A DNA stretch of 64,000 nucleotides from Palsa-883 sp963847615 (GCA_963847615.1 CAWKAN010000012.1:124001-188000), one strand, 5' to 3'. Shown: positions 1 to 8,304, numbered from the stretch's first letter. Notes: generated by a model not told the origin, from the letters alone. A program made the numbers and translations.

Positions 1-2
1 GC

Positions 3-146
3 GATGAGCGTACCCTTCAGAGCAAGCGACTCCCCCGTCGGATCAACCGGTTCGCACGGTCCGGCGAAGAGGCCGTGCGTGCTTCCGGCATCATAAATAC
101 GATGGCAAGCGAGGTGATCCTTGTCATGAATAAGCGGCCAAAATAG
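3..146 (+). CDS. Partial reading frame at the window edge, unknown function
   Basis: An open frame runs in from the left edge and ends at TAG 144-146, giving about 47 residues that are rich in Arg and Lys at the start and finish with VILVMNKRPK. I do not recognise a family. It could be the C-terminus of a real gene that starts outside the window, or chance. The next 250 bases hold no gene I can support. Confidence 0.2.
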   Translation, partial: DERTLQSKRLPRRINRFARSGEEAVRASGIINTMASEVILVMNKRPK

Positions 147-404
147 CTCTGGGCTGACGATCATGCGTGCGCTGAGCAGCCCAGACCGGGTTGTCAGCCC
201 CAAGTCCGCGGGTGCCCGGTATCCACCCGTTGTAGACATTCAAACCGACCCATTACCGCATTCCCGGCAGTGTCCTAACTTGCATCAGGTGTTTGCAGAG
301 CGGGCAAGGTGGCGACCCCGGATTTCTGAGGTGGCCGGTTTCGTCGGAACAGCGTTCCGCCTCCGACAGGTGGCGCCTCTGCCGGTGGTTGGCGTGGGTT
401 TTCG

Positions 405-851
405 TTGGGCGGCGTCGCGCTGGATGTCGCCGCGATTCGGCTCGATGAACCGGCCGAGGACGGCACGCCGCGCTGGCAGGTGACGCTGCGCGGGCCGGAC
501 GCGTTCGATCCGGTCACCATGCAGCCGCACCACGCGAACGGCGACGACGTGCCGTGCTGGATGCCGGATACCGCCTACAATGGACTGGTGTTCCGTGCGG
601 ATCAGGTGTTCTTCCCGAAGACCTCCGCCTGGGAGAGCCTGCGCAAGGCGCTAAAGGCGACGCATGACGATGCGGTGTGGCAGCATCCGGCGGGCGACGC
701 CTCCATGCCGTTCGTCGCACCGGTGGGCGCCGATATCGCGGTGAAGGTGATCGACAAGCGGGGAATCGATCTACCGGTGATCCGGCGGCTCACTGGCCAG
801 GACGGTGCCAGGCGCAGCAAAGAAAATTTAGCCGCAGATGAACGCCGATGA
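405..851 (+). pseudogene. C-terminal remnant of a site-specific DNA methyltransferase (Mod-like)
   Basis: About 148 residues are open from TTG 405 to TGA 849-851. The segment reads like the end of a type III Mod-like adenine methyltransferase: GDDVPCWMPDTAYNGLVF, then a FFPKTSAWESLRKAL helix, and finally the strand IAVKVIDKRG. All catalytic parts (DPPY, FxGxG) are absent, because only the far C-terminal domain is left; a stop at 327-329 closes the frame upstream. The last ten residues (KENLAADERR) come from the repeat at 831-859, so the original C-terminus has probably been overwritten. Family assignment is from remembered sequence similarity, so it is tentative; that the fragment is truncated is firmer. 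Confidence 0.45.
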
Positions 852-859
852 ACGCCGAT
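831..859 (+). repeat. Left arm of the inverted repeat that frames the GxxExxY gene
   Basis: This 29-base stretch contains the 10-base unit ATGAACGCCG twice in tandem. Its reverse complement recurs at 1244-1272 with one mismatch, so the two copies point inward at the gene on 872-1255. Such MNADERR-encoding repeats are commonly seen beside GxxExxY genes; their function is not known to me. Confidence 0.7.
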
Positions 860-871
860 AAGGACGGTGCC

Positions 872-1255
872 TCACAGGCCCAGGACGATGCGTTTGATCT
901 CCAGGCGCGGGTTGCCGAAGTTGAGCAGCAGGCAGAGGCGCAGGCCCATGGCGCGCAGGTAGTTCATGCATTGGGCGCGATGGATCTCGGCCACTGCCTT
1001 GGACGCCTTCAGCTCGACGATCGCCGCTCCGCCGACCAACAGGTCAACCGCATCGTCGCCAACGACCACCCCATCGTACGTTACGGTAACGCCGCGCTGC
1101 TGCGCAACCGCCAGGCCGCGCTTGCGAAGCTCCTGCGCCAGCGCATTCCCGCAAACCTTCTCAAGGAATCCGACCCCAAAAGCATTGGCAACGGTCAGCG
1201 CGCCGCCGCTGGTTCGCTCCGACCGTTCATTCAGCACGATTTCATCGGCGTTCAT
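872..1255 (-). CDS. GxxExxY protein (PD-(D/E)XK nuclease-like, PDDEXK_3)
   Basis: A protein of 127 residues, close to the usual 120-130 of the GxxExxY family. The naming motif is at residues 29-35 as G-F-L-E-K-V-C, so the final tyrosine is replaced by cysteine. A PD-(D/E)XK-type core follows: D71 in VDLLVGG and E81-L-K83 in IVELKA. The family is nuclease-like, but its substrate and role are not established. The ATG lies inside the flanking repeat, and the first five codons (MNADE) are repeat-derived. The gene stands alone between the methyltransferase remnant and the Rrf2 gene on the same strand. The repeat frame and the dispersed nature of the family suggest it moves as a cassette; this is inference. 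Confidence 0.85.
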   Translation of the reverse strand: MNADEIVLNERSERTSGGALTVANAFGVGFLEKVCGNALAQELRKRGLAVAQQRGVTVTYDGVVVGDDAVDLLVGGAAIVELKASKAVAEIHRAQCMNYLRAMGLRLCLLLNFGNPRLEIKRIVLGL

Positions 1256-1272
1256 CGGCGTTCATCGGCGGC
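1244..1272 (-). repeat. Right arm of the inverted repeat that frames the GxxExxY gene
   Basis: Reverse complement of 831-859 with 28 of 29 bases equal. It holds more than two copies of the ATGAACGCCG unit and supplies the start codon of the GxxExxY gene. Confidence 0.7.
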
Positions 1273-1375
1273 TGAATATTCCTTGCCAGCCTCGCACCCC
1301 GACTGAACTGGTCGGCCGGGGCTGGCCATGACGATGTATTTGGCGCCGATGGGTCAATCCTTGGGGCGGCCGGTA

Positions 1376-1780
1376 TTACGCCTGGCCCAGGCAGTCCGCC
1401 AGGTTGGCGCGGTCCAGTTCCGCGAAGAACGCCTCCCGCGCGCGCCATAGCCGCCCCCGCAGCCGGCAGTCCGGGGACAAGCAGCAGGCGCCGCCGTCGG
1501 GGCGGAAACACTCGGCCAGCGCCTGGTCGCGTTCCAGCCGCCGCACCACCGCGCCGAGATTGATCTCGGCGGCGGGTTTCGCCAGCAACACGCCGCCCCG
1601 CGCGCCGCGCAAGGTGCGCACCAGCCCCGCCTCGGCCAGGGTCTGCACGATCTTCTGGATGTGGTTGCGCGGCACGCCGACCTGCCGCGCCAGGTCGTCG
1701 GACGTCTGGTGGCGATCCGGCTCGATGGCGAGCCGCATCAGCAGCCGCAGCGCGAAATCGGTGGAGGCGAGCAGGCGCAC
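1376..1780 (-). CDS. nsrR: Rrf2-family transcriptional regulator, NsrR-like
   Basis: I place the start at GTG 1780 (134 residues), because a GAGGGA ribosome site lies 6-7 bases upstream and the product then begins MRLLASTDFALR as Rrf2 proteins do. An ATG further out at 1816 would put an operator inside the gene. The winged helix-turn-helix covers residues 1-80. Cysteines 91, 99, 100 and 105 fit the three-cysteine iron-sulfur ligand region of NsrR, the nitric-oxide sensor. Divergent to it is a Ric/YtfE-type repair gene, a classic NsrR target. Two copies of a TGGTAT-N5-ATACCA palindrome in the shared upstream region suggest self- and cross-regulation. IscR or RsrR-like proteins are the alternative, but the context favours NsrR. 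Confidence 0.85.
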   Translation of the reverse strand: MRLLASTDFALRLLMRLAIEPDRHQTSDDLARQVGVPRNHIQKIVQTLAEAGLVRTLRGARGGVLLAKPAAEINLGAVVRRLERDQALAECFRPDGGACCLSPDCRLRGRLWRAREAFFAELDRANLADCLGQA

Positions 1781-1796
1781 GGATTGTCCCTCGAAC

Positions 1797-1813
1797 TGGT
1801 ATTGACGATACCA
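1797..1813. promoter_or_regulatory. Putative Rrf2/NsrR operator, copy 1
   Basis: Perfect six-base inverted repeat TGGTAT-TGACG-ATACCA, 17-33 bases upstream of the regulator's GTG start. It matches copy 2 in both arms and spacer length. Binding by the adjacent regulator is inferred from position and symmetry. Confidence 0.6.
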
Positions 1814-1833
1814 CAAAACGGCGCGATGCTTAC

Positions 1834-1850
1834 TGGTATCGGATATACCA
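1834..1850. promoter_or_regulatory. Putative Rrf2/NsrR operator, copy 2
   Basis: TGGTAT-CGGAT-ATACCA; the symmetry extends to eight bases each side (ACTGGTAT at 1832-1839, ATACCAGT at 1845-1852). Its centre is 37 bp from that of copy 1, and it lies about 48 bp before the Ric start codon, so one site plausibly serves each divergent promoter. Confidence 0.65.
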
Positions 1851-1897
1851 GTTTAGCCCGGCCATCGCGGCCCGCCACCCCAGCAGGAGACCCGCCC

Positions 1898-2563
1898 ATG
1901 AGCGCCACCACCCTCGCCGGCTTCGCCGTTCGTCCGGTTGGCGAGATCGCCGCCGCGCTGCCCGGCGCCACCGCCGTGTTCCGCAAGTACAAGCTGGACT
2001 TCTGCTGCGGCGGGGACGTGCCGCTCGCCGAGGCCGCCGCCGCGCGCGGCGCCAGCCTGGCGACACTGGAGGCCGAGCTGGCCGCGCTGGCGCCGGACCA
2101 GGCGGCGCCGCCGCAGCAGACCGAGGCGCTGATCGCCCTGATCGAGACGCGCTACCACGCGACGCATCGGCGGGAGCTGCCCGAACTGCTCCGCCTCGCC
2201 CGCCGGGTGGAGGCGGTGCATGGCGACAAGCCGGAGGCGCCGCGCGGCCTCGCCGCCCTGCTGGAAACCATGGCAGCCGAGCTGGAAGCGCATATGCAGA
2301 AGGAGGAGCAGGTGCTGTTCCCGCTGATGCGCCGCGGCGGCCACCCGATGATCGTTCACCCGATCGGCATGATGCGCCATGAGCACGACGGCCATGGCGC
2401 CCACCTGCGCGCGTTGGAGGCGCTGACCGGCGGCGGCGTGCCGCCCGCTTGCGCCTGCAACACCTGGCGCGCCCTGTATGCCGGCACGAGCAAGCTGACC
2501 GACGACCTGATGGCGCACATCCACCTGGAGAACAACGTGCTGTTCCCCCGCTTCGGCGGCTGA
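1898..2563 (+). CDS. ytfE: Iron-sulfur cluster repair di-iron protein (Ric / ScdA / YtfE)
   Basis: A protein of 221 residues, the normal length. It starts at ATG 1898 behind AGGAGA at 1884-1889. The N-terminal ScdA_N domain carries the FCCGG motif (C36, C37). The hemerythrin-like C-terminal domain shows the expected ligands: H in YHATH, H in EAVHGD, the H-x3-E pair in EAHMQKEE, H in MMRHEHDGH, and a second H-x3-E in AHIHLEN. The family repairs iron-sulfur clusters damaged by nitric oxide or oxidants in the cytoplasm. The divergent NsrR-like gene and the double operator make nitrosative-stress induction likely. mogA follows 3 bp downstream, so the two may be co-transcribed. Confidence 0.92.
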   Translation: MSATTLAGFAVRPVGEIAAALPGATAVFRKYKLDFCCGGDVPLAEAAAARGASLATLEAELAALAPDQAAPPQQTEALIALIETRYHATHRRELPELLRLARRVEAVHGDKPEAPRGLAALLETMAAELEAHMQKEEQVLFPLMRRGGHPMIVHPIGMMRHEHDGHGAHLRALEALTGGGVPPACACNTWRALYAGTSKLTDDLMAHIHLENNVLFPRFGG

Positions 2564-2566
2564 GCG

Positions 2567-3103
2567 ATGCCGGTGCCCGTGCCGATCGGCGTCGTCACCG
2601 TCTCGGACCGCGCCAGCCGGGGTGACTACGCGGACCAGGGCGGTCCGGGCATCGAGGCCGCGCTGGCGCGCATCCTCGCCACGCCCTGGGCGCCGGTGCG
2701 CCGGCTGGTGGCGGATGAGCAACCGCTGATCGAGGCGGCGCTGCGCGAGCTGGCGGACGGCCCCGGCTGCCCGCTGATCGTGACCACCGGCGGCACCGGC
2801 CCCGCCCCGCGCGACGTGACGCCGGAGGCGACGGCTGCGGTGTGCGAACGCATGCTGCCCGGCTTCGGGGAGCTGATGCGCGCCGTCTCGCTGCGCGCCG
2901 TGCCGACCGCCATCCTGTCGCGCCAGACCGCCGGGGTGCGCGGGCGCAGCCTGATCGTGAACCTGCCGGGCAAGCCGAGTGCCATCGCCGAGTGCCTGGA
3001 CGCGGTGTTCCCGGCCATCCCGTACTGCATCGACCTGATCGGCGGTCCGCGGCTGGAGACCGACCCGGCGGTCTGTGCCGCGTTCCGCCCGAAGGGGGCT
3101 TGA
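2567..3103 (+). CDS. mogA: Molybdopterin adenylyltransferase (MogA/MoaB family)
   Basis: A 178-residue MoCF-domain protein. It begins IGVVTVSDRASRGDYAD, shows the TTGGTG nucleotide/molybdopterin loop near residue 70, and has the NLPGKPSAI segment near residue 140, all typical of MogA, which adenylylates molybdopterin before metal insertion. It starts 3 bp after ytfE, suggesting one transcript. Pairing of molybdenum cofactor synthesis with nitric-oxide defence makes sense if the cell respires nitrate or uses other molybdoenzymes, but that link is inference. Confidence 0.9.
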   Translation: MPVPVPIGVVTVSDRASRGDYADQGGPGIEAALARILATPWAPVRRLVADEQPLIEAALRELADGPGCPLIVTTGGTGPAPRDVTPEATAAVCERMLPGFGELMRAVSLRAVPTAILSRQTAGVRGRSLIVNLPGKPSAIAECLDAVFPAIPYCIDLIGGPRLETDPAVCAAFRPKGA

Positions 3104-3147
3104 GACCACGCGCCGGAAAGTTTGACCCATTGGCGCCGCACCCTCGT

Positions 3148-3230
3148 CATGCCGGCGCAGGCCGGCATCCACGACTTCTTGTCTGTGTGCGGCAAGCAAA
3201 ATCGTGGATACCGGCCTGCGCCCGGCATGA
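3148..3230. repeat. Palindromic intergenic repeat (MPAQAGIHD-type)
   Basis: The left arm, about 3148-3176, and the right arm, about 3201-3230, are near-perfect inverted copies (TCATGCCGGCGCAGGCCGGC against its complement, with a few mismatches). Extragenic elements of this kind are abundant in proteobacterial genomes. It sits between mogA and the terminator of the opposing gene. Confidence 0.7.
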
Positions 3231-3293
3231 CGTGGCGGCACCGCCGAAGACCGGCATTTCGGCCGGTCGGCACCAGGCGTACCCACCAGCCGC

Positions 3294-3324
3294 AAAAAAG
3301 GCCCGAAGCGCGCTGCCTCGGGCC
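3294..3324 (-). terminator. Rho-independent terminator of the BI-1 gene
   Basis: On the minus strand a nine-base stem around GGCCCGA (3300-3308 with 3316-3324, one mismatch) is followed by six T residues (3294-3299). It lies 32 bp past the stop codon at 3356. Confidence 0.85.
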
Positions 3325-3355
3325 CTTTGCATCAGTGGCGGCGTCGCCGCCCGGA

Positions 3356-4132
3356 TCAGTTGTTGCTGCGGTTGCCCATGATCTGCAGCAGCAGCATGAA
3401 CAGGTTGATGAAGTTCAGATAGAGGCTGAGCGCGTCATACACGCTGCGTTTCGCCGCGCCGTCCACGCCGTCGGCGTAAGCGTACTGCACGTAGGTCGCC
3501 TTGATGCGCTGCGTGTCGTACGCCGTCAGCCCGGTGAACACCAGCACGCCGATGATGCTGATCGCGAACTGCAGCGCCGAGCTGTGCATGAACATGTTCA
3601 CCAGCGAGGCGATGATGACGCCGATCAGCCCCATGAACAGGAAACTGCCGAATTGGCTGAGATCGGCTTTCGTCGTGTAGCCGTAGATGCTCATGCCGGC
3701 GAAGGTCGCCGCGGTGATGAAGAACACCCGCACGATCGAATTGCCGGTGTAGACGATGAAGATGCTGGTCAGGCTGGCACCCATGGCGGCGCAGAACACC
3801 CAGTACAGCGTCTGCGCGGCGGTCTTCGACAGCCGGTTCACGCCCATGCTGAGCACCAGGACGAAGGCCAGCGGCGCGAAGATCGACAGCAGCGCCAGGC
3901 CGGTCGGCTGGTTGTGCACGACCATGCCGGACTGCGTGACGACGTCGCGATAGAACGCGGCCTTGAGCGGGGTGTTGGCGATCGCGTAGGCAACGATCCC
4001 GGTCAACACCAGACCGGAGCTCATCCAGTTGTAAACCCGCAGCATGTAGGCGCGCAGTCCCGCGTCCAGTACGGCAGCGGTCGTCGCGGCCGATGCGCGC
4101 GGGTAGGTCCGGAAATCAGGACTGATGGCCAT
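3356..4132 (-). CDS. Bax inhibitor-1 / YccA family membrane protein
   Basis: 258 residues from the second ATG at 4132 (MAISPDF), chosen because AGGA lies about 9 bases before it, while the ATG at 4141 abuts that site directly. The protein has about seven hydrophobic segments, and the C-terminal half shows the family hallmark GLTAYDTQRIK followed by a final helix with LYLNFINLFMLLLQ. Bacterial BI-1 proteins act in the inner membrane; members have been described as pH-sensitive calcium leak channels or protease modulators, but the role here is unknown. It stands alone with its own terminator. Confidence 0.9.
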   Translation of the reverse strand: MAISPDFRTYPRASAATTAAVLDAGLRAYMLRVYNWMSSGLVLTGIVAYAIANTPLKAAFYRDVVTQSGMVVHNQPTGLALLSIFAPLAFVLVLSMGVNRLSKTAAQTLYWVFCAAMGASLTSIFIVYTGNSIVRVFFITAATFAGMSIYGYTTKADLSQFGSFLFMGLIGVIIASLVNMFMHSSALQFAISIIGVLVFTGLTAYDTQRIKATYVQYAYADGVDGAAKRSVYDALSLYLNFINLFMLLLQIMGNRSNN

Positions 4133-4237
4133 GTGTCGCATTCCTGTGTGGCGTGATGCCGTTGGCGGTCAATGTTGGCAAGCCGATGCGCCGGTTCAAG
4201 CCGGCCCCGATCGCGCCCCCCGTGACCTCCCGCGGTC

Positions 4238-6766
4238 TCACTCGTTGCGCAGCAGCGGTGCGGCTTTGGCCCGCAACGCCGATGCCGTGCCAGCGTAGCC
4301 GAAAACCAGCATCGTGGCGAGACAAACCGACAGGGTGGCGGCCAGGGTGCCCGGCAGGAACGTCCAGTCGCTGTCCAGGATGTAATGCGCCACCCCCCAG
4401 CTTGCCAGGCTGCCGACCAACGCCGCGATCAGCCCGGCGGCCAGGCCGAGCACGCCGAACTCCACCAGCCAGGCGGCGCGGATCTGCGCCCGGCTGGCGC
4501 CCAGCACCTTGAGGATCACCGCCTCCCGCGTCCGCCGGCGCTGGCCGGCCGCGACGGCCCCGACCAGCACCAGCCCGCCGGCGAGCAGGGTCAGCGAGCC
4601 GGTCGCCGCCAGCGCCGCCGCCACCCGGTCCAGCAGCTCGGCGAGCGCGGCCAGGATATCGGCGACGCGGATGCCGGTGACGTTGGGCAGCGCGTCGGTC
4701 ACCGCGCGCAGCAAGGCGCCCTGGGCCGCCTCCGGCACGCGCACGGTGGCGATGTGGGCGTGCGGCGCGTCGGACAGCAGCCCGGGGCTGGCGATCATCG
4801 CGAAGTTCAGCGCCAGCGAGCGCCAGGCGATGTCGCGCAGGCTGGCCACGCGCAGGTCGATGTCGCGGCCCAGCACGTTGACCCGGATGACGTCGCCGAG
4901 ATGCACGCCCCAGCCGCGCGCCAGCCCGGCGTCGAACGAGACCAGCGGCGGGCCGCGGTAGTCCGGCGACCACCAATGGCCGGCGACGATCCGCGCGCCC
5001 TGCGGCGGGGTCGCGGCATAGGTCAGGCCGCGGTCGCCGCGCAGCGCCCAGCGCGTGTCGGGCGTGGCGCGCACCTGCTCGGCCGGCACCCCGGCGACGC
5101 TGACGATGCGCGCGCGCAGCGACGGAACCTGGTGCAGGTCGGTGGCGCCCGGCGTCGCCCGCACCAGCGCCTCGAAGCGGGGGAGCTGGCTGTCCTGGAT
5201 GTCGATGAAATAGAAGCTCGGCGCGTCCGCCGGCATCTGCTCGGCGATCTGGTGGCGCAGATTGCCTTGGATCAGCGCCACCGCGGCAAGGGTTGACAGA
5301 CCGAGCCCGACCGAGACCAGCAGCATCGGCGCCGCGGTGCCAGGCCGGTGCAGGTTGGCCAATCCCAAACGCACCCAGGGCAGGCGGCGCCATGGCATGG
5401 GCGCCCGCGAGGCCATGCGGGCCAGCCACACCAGGGCGGCGCCGCCGAGCCGGAACAGCGCCAGGGTGCCCAGCACGCCGGCGCAGAACCACAGTGCGAA
5501 GCCGCGGTCCGCCGCGGTGGCGATGGTCAAGGCGACCAGGGCCGCGCCGATGCCGGCGGTCGTCGCCAGCAGCCATGGCGCCGGCCGCACCGGCTGCGGC
5601 AGCAGGCCGTCGCGAAACAGCGCGCCGCCGGGGATCCGCGCGGCCCGGCCGAGCGGCGGCAGGGCAAAGCCGAGTGCGGTGAGCAGACCATAGGCAGCGG
5701 CGAGCAGCAGCGGCGCCGGGTAGAGGCCGAGCACCGGCGGCACCGGCAGCAGATCGCGCAGCAACCATACCGCCAGCGGCGGCAGCGCGGCCGCTGCCGC
5801 CAGCCCGAGCCCAATCCCGGCCAGCGCCAGCGCCAGCACCTGGATCAACGCCACGGCGAACATCAGCCGCGCCGAGGCGCCCAGGCAGCGCAGGATGGCG
5901 ATGGTGCGCGCCCGGGCCTCCAGCCAGGCGCGCACGCCGTTGGCGACGCCGATGCCGCCGACCAGCAACGCGGTCAGCCCGACCAGGGTCATGAACAGCC
6001 CGGTCTGCCGCACGAACCGCGCCACCACCGGCGCGGCCGCGCTGGGGTCGCGGATGCGCCAGCCCTGGTTGGGAAAGGCCGCGCGCAGGTCGGCGGTCAG
6101 GCGCGTGGCGTCGATGCCCGGCGGCAGCACCGCGCGCAGCCGATAGGTGACCAGCGAACCCGGCACGATCAGCCCGGTGGCGGGCACCGCCGCCAGCGGC
6201 ACCACGGCGTGCGGCCCGAACAGCGCCGGCGTGGCCAGCGCATCCGGCTCGGCGGCCAGCGCGGCGCGGATGGCGAACGTGGCGCGGCCCAGCCGCGCGG
6301 TGTCGCCCGGATGCAGGCCCAGCCGGTCGAGCACGACCTGGCTGGTCAGCAGGCCGAACCGCCCGTCGTGCTCGGCCAGCGCGGGCGCGGTCTGCAGGGG
6401 CGGGTCGGTCGTCACCGTGCCGACCAGCGGCCAGGCGGGATCGACCGCCTTCAGTTCGACCAGGGTGCGTTCGCCGGACGGGGCGACCAGCAGGGTGCGC
6501 AGCTCGACGATGCCCGACAGACTTGCGCCGTGCGCGACGAGCCAATTCTTCGCGGCGTCGGGCAGGGGCTGCGAGCCGGAGTTGATTTCCAGGTCGCCGC
6601 CCAGCAGGCGCCGCCCGTCGGCCTGCAATCCGCGCTCGGCCGCGGCCCGCAACGTGCCGACGGCGCCGATCACCGCGACGCCAAGCGCCAGGCAGGCCAG
6701 GACGATGCGCAGTCCGCGCACCCCGCCGCGCAGCTCGCGCCGGGCGAGACGGAAGGCGAGCATCAT
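4238..6766 (-). CDS. FtsX-type ABC transporter permease (YbbP-like)
   Basis: About 842 residues with MLAFRLARRELRGG at the N-terminus. Alternative start codons lie at 6763 and 6823; I prefer 6766 because of the weak GAAG site and because homologues begin there. The layout is that of YbbP: one N-terminal membrane helix, a long periplasmic domain, then four helices, a second soluble domain (with FYFIDIQDSQ) and four more helices, ending LRNE. The FtsX core LVGGIGVANGVRAWLEAR...ILRCLGAS occurs twice in variant form. The partner ATPase lies directly upstream on the same strand. The complex probably moves a lipid or lipoprotein from the outer leaflet of the inner membrane, or a small hydrophobic substrate; the actual substrate is not visible. 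Confidence 0.88.
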   Translation of the reverse strand: MMLAFRLARRELRGGVRGLRIVLACLALGVAVIGAVGTLRAAAERGLQADGRRLLGGDLEINSGSQPLPDAAKNWLVAHGASLSGIVELRTLLVAPSGERTLVELKAVDPAWPLVGTVTTDPPLQTAPALAEHDGRFGLLTSQVVLDRLGLHPGDTARLGRATFAIRAALAAEPDALATPALFGPHAVVPLAAVPATGLIVPGSLVTYRLRAVLPPGIDATRLTADLRAAFPNQGWRIRDPSAAAPVVARFVRQTGLFMTLVGLTALLVGGIGVANGVRAWLEARARTIAILRCLGASARLMFAVALIQVLALALAGIGLGLAAAAALPPLAVWLLRDLLPVPPVLGLYPAPLLLAAAYGLLTALGFALPPLGRAARIPGGALFRDGLLPQPVRPAPWLLATTAGIGAALVALTIATAADRGFALWFCAGVLGTLALFRLGGAALVWLARMASRAPMPWRRLPWVRLGLANLHRPGTAAPMLLVSVGLGLSTLAAVALIQGNLRHQIAEQMPADAPSFYFIDIQDSQLPRFEALVRATPGATDLHQVPSLRARIVSVAGVPAEQVRATPDTRWALRGDRGLTYAATPPQGARIVAGHWWSPDYRGPPLVSFDAGLARGWGVHLGDVIRVNVLGRDIDLRVASLRDIAWRSLALNFAMIASPGLLSDAPHAHIATVRVPEAAQGALLRAVTDALPNVTGIRVADILAALAELLDRVAAALAATGSLTLLAGGLVLVGAVAAGQRRRTREAVILKVLGASRAQIRAAWLVEFGVLGLAAGLIAALVGSLASWGVAHYILDSDWTFLPGTLAATLSVCLATMLVFGYAGTASALRAKAAPLLRNE

Positions 6767-6914
6767 CGTCTTCGGCCTGGGTGGGGCCGTGCGCCTGGGC
6801 GGGCCCGGGGCCGCGTGCGGCATCGGCTCGGCGGCTGGGGGCGCGTCCGCGGCCCGCTGGCCCGGCTTCGCGGCGCAAGCGTCCGGTTGGGGGGAGATGG
6901 GCCTGGCTGCGCGG

Positions 6915-7637
6915 TCATAGGGTCGCGGCGGTGGCCGACACGTCGATCTCCGTCACCCGTCCGTCGGCGATGTGGATCCGCCGCCCGCACCTGGACGCCA
7001 GCCGCGCATCGTGCGTCACCAGCAGCAGCGTGGTCCCGGTGCGCGCTCGCAGCTCGAACAGCTTGTCCATCACCGCCTCTCCGGTCGCCTGGTCGAGGTT
7101 GCCGGTCGGCTCGTCGGCCAGCAGCAGCCGCGGCTCCGGCGCAAAGGCCCGCGCCAGCGCCACCCGCTGCTGCTCGCCGCCGGAGAGCTGGCCGGGCAGG
7201 TGGGTGAGGCGGTGCCCCAGTCCGGCCGCGCGCAACGCCGCCGCGGCCCGGTCCTCGGCGTCGCGCCGGCCGGCCAGCTCCAGCGGCACCGCCACGTTCT
7301 CCAGCGCCGTCATCGTCGGGATCAGGTGAAAGGCCTGGAACACGATGCCGATCGCGTCGCGCCGCAAGCGGGCCAGGGTGTCCTCGTCCAGCGCGGTGAT
7401 CTCCCGCCCGGCGAAGCGGACCGAACCGGCGCTCGCCCGCTCCAGGCCCGCCAGCACCATCAGCAGCGAGGTCTTGCCCGATCCGGAGGGACCGACCAGC
7501 CCCACCGCCTCGCCGCTGGCGATATCCAGGTCGATACCGCGCAAGATGTTGACCGGGCCGGCCGCCGAGGGCACGGTCAGCGCGAGGTCCCGCGTCATGA
7601 CGAGCGGCGGGACCGGGGCCGGTGGAGTGGCATCCAT
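6915..7637 (-). CDS. ABC transporter ATP-binding protein (YbbA/LolD-like)
   Basis: 240 residues with all ABC motifs: Walker A GPSGSGKT, Q-loop IVFQAFHLIP, signature LSGGEQQR, Walker B LLLADEPTGNLD and H-loop VTHD. The LolD/YbbA/MacB type is clear from the LxxADEPTGNLD form and from the FtsX-type permease encoded next. The start codon ATG at 7637 overlaps the possible start of the divergent esterase gene at 7636, both inside CCATGG; a later ATG (7598) is an alternative. In E. coli ybbA also lies divergent to tesA, so the neighbourhood is conserved. Confidence 0.93.
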   Translation of the reverse strand: MDATPPAPVPPLVMTRDLALTVPSAAGPVNILRGIDLDIASGEAVGLVGPSGSGKTSLLMVLAGLERASAGSVRFAGREITALDEDTLARLRRDAIGIVFQAFHLIPTMTALENVAVPLELAGRRDAEDRAAAALRAAGLGHRLTHLPGQLSGGEQQRVALARAFAPEPRLLLADEPTGNLDQATGEAVMDKLFELRARTGTTLLLVTHDARLASRCGRRIHIADGRVTEIDVSATAATL

Positions 7638-8304
7638 GGCTGCAGCATATGGCCTTCCCGGCCGGTTGCGGAAAGCCGTGCCAATGTTGCTGGCCTCGGC
7701 GTTGCTGGCCGCGGGAATGCTGGCGCTGCCGGCCAGGGCCCGGCCGGTCAGCCTGCTGGTGCTGGGGGACTCGCTGACCTCGGGTCACGAACTGCCGTAC
7801 GCGGACGGGTTCCAGGGCCAGCTCACCGCGGCGCTGGCGCAGCGCGGCCAGCAGGTTCGCATCATCGACAGCGCGGTGTCCGGCGACACCACGGCGGATG
7901 GGCGTGCCCGGCTGGCCTGGGCGCTGGGCGACGGCGCGGATGCGGCGATCGTCGAGCTCGGTGCCAATGACGGGTTGCGCGGCATCGACCCCAAGGTGAT
8001 GCAGGCCAACCTGACTGCCATCCTCGACGCGCTGGCGGCGCGGCACATCCCGGTGCTGCTGTGCGGGATGTATGCGCCGCCCAACATGGGGGCCGACTAT
8101 GCGCGCGCCTTCAAGGCGGTGTTCGAGCGTCTCGGCCGGCGTCCGGGCGTGCTGTTCGATGCGTTCTTCCTGGAAGGCGTCGCCGAGGACCCGCGCTACA
8201 CGCTGCCGGATCGGGAGCATCCCAATGCCGAGGGCGTGCGGCTGATCGTCCAGCGGCTGCTGCCGGTGATCGTGAAACTGCTGGATGAGGCGACCAGCGA
8301 ATGA
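7636..8304 (+). CDS. tesA: Secreted SGNH arylesterase / thioesterase I (TesA-like)
   Basis: 222 residues from ATG 7636. A hydrophobic signal segment (MLLASALLAAGMLALPARA) covers about residues 17-35, and the mature part begins RPVSLLVLGDSLTSG. The catalytic blocks of the SGNH fold are all present: GDSLTSG (Ser), the Gly of SGDTT, ELGANDG (Asn) and the D-x-x-H of DREHPN. Family members are periplasmic lysophospholipase/arylesterases. If translation starts at ATG 7684 instead, the signal peptide would lose its charged n-region. The stop overlaps the start of thpR by four bases, so the two are translationally coupled. Confidence 0.9.
   Translation: MAAAYGLPGRLRKAVPMLLASALLAAGMLALPARARPVSLLVLGDSLTSGHELPYADGFQGQLTAALAQRGQQVRIIDSAVSGDTTADGRARLAWALGDGADAAIVELGANDGLRGIDPKVMQANLTAILDALAARHIPVLLCGMYAPPNMGADYARAFKAVFERLGRRPGVLFDAFFLEGVAEDPRYTLPDREHPNAEGVRLIVQRLLPVIVKLLDEATSE

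Noticed and set aside
3122..4156. A 344-codon plus-strand frame over the BI-1 gene
   Set aside because: It reads antisense to a well-conserved membrane protein and begins inside a palindromic repeat.
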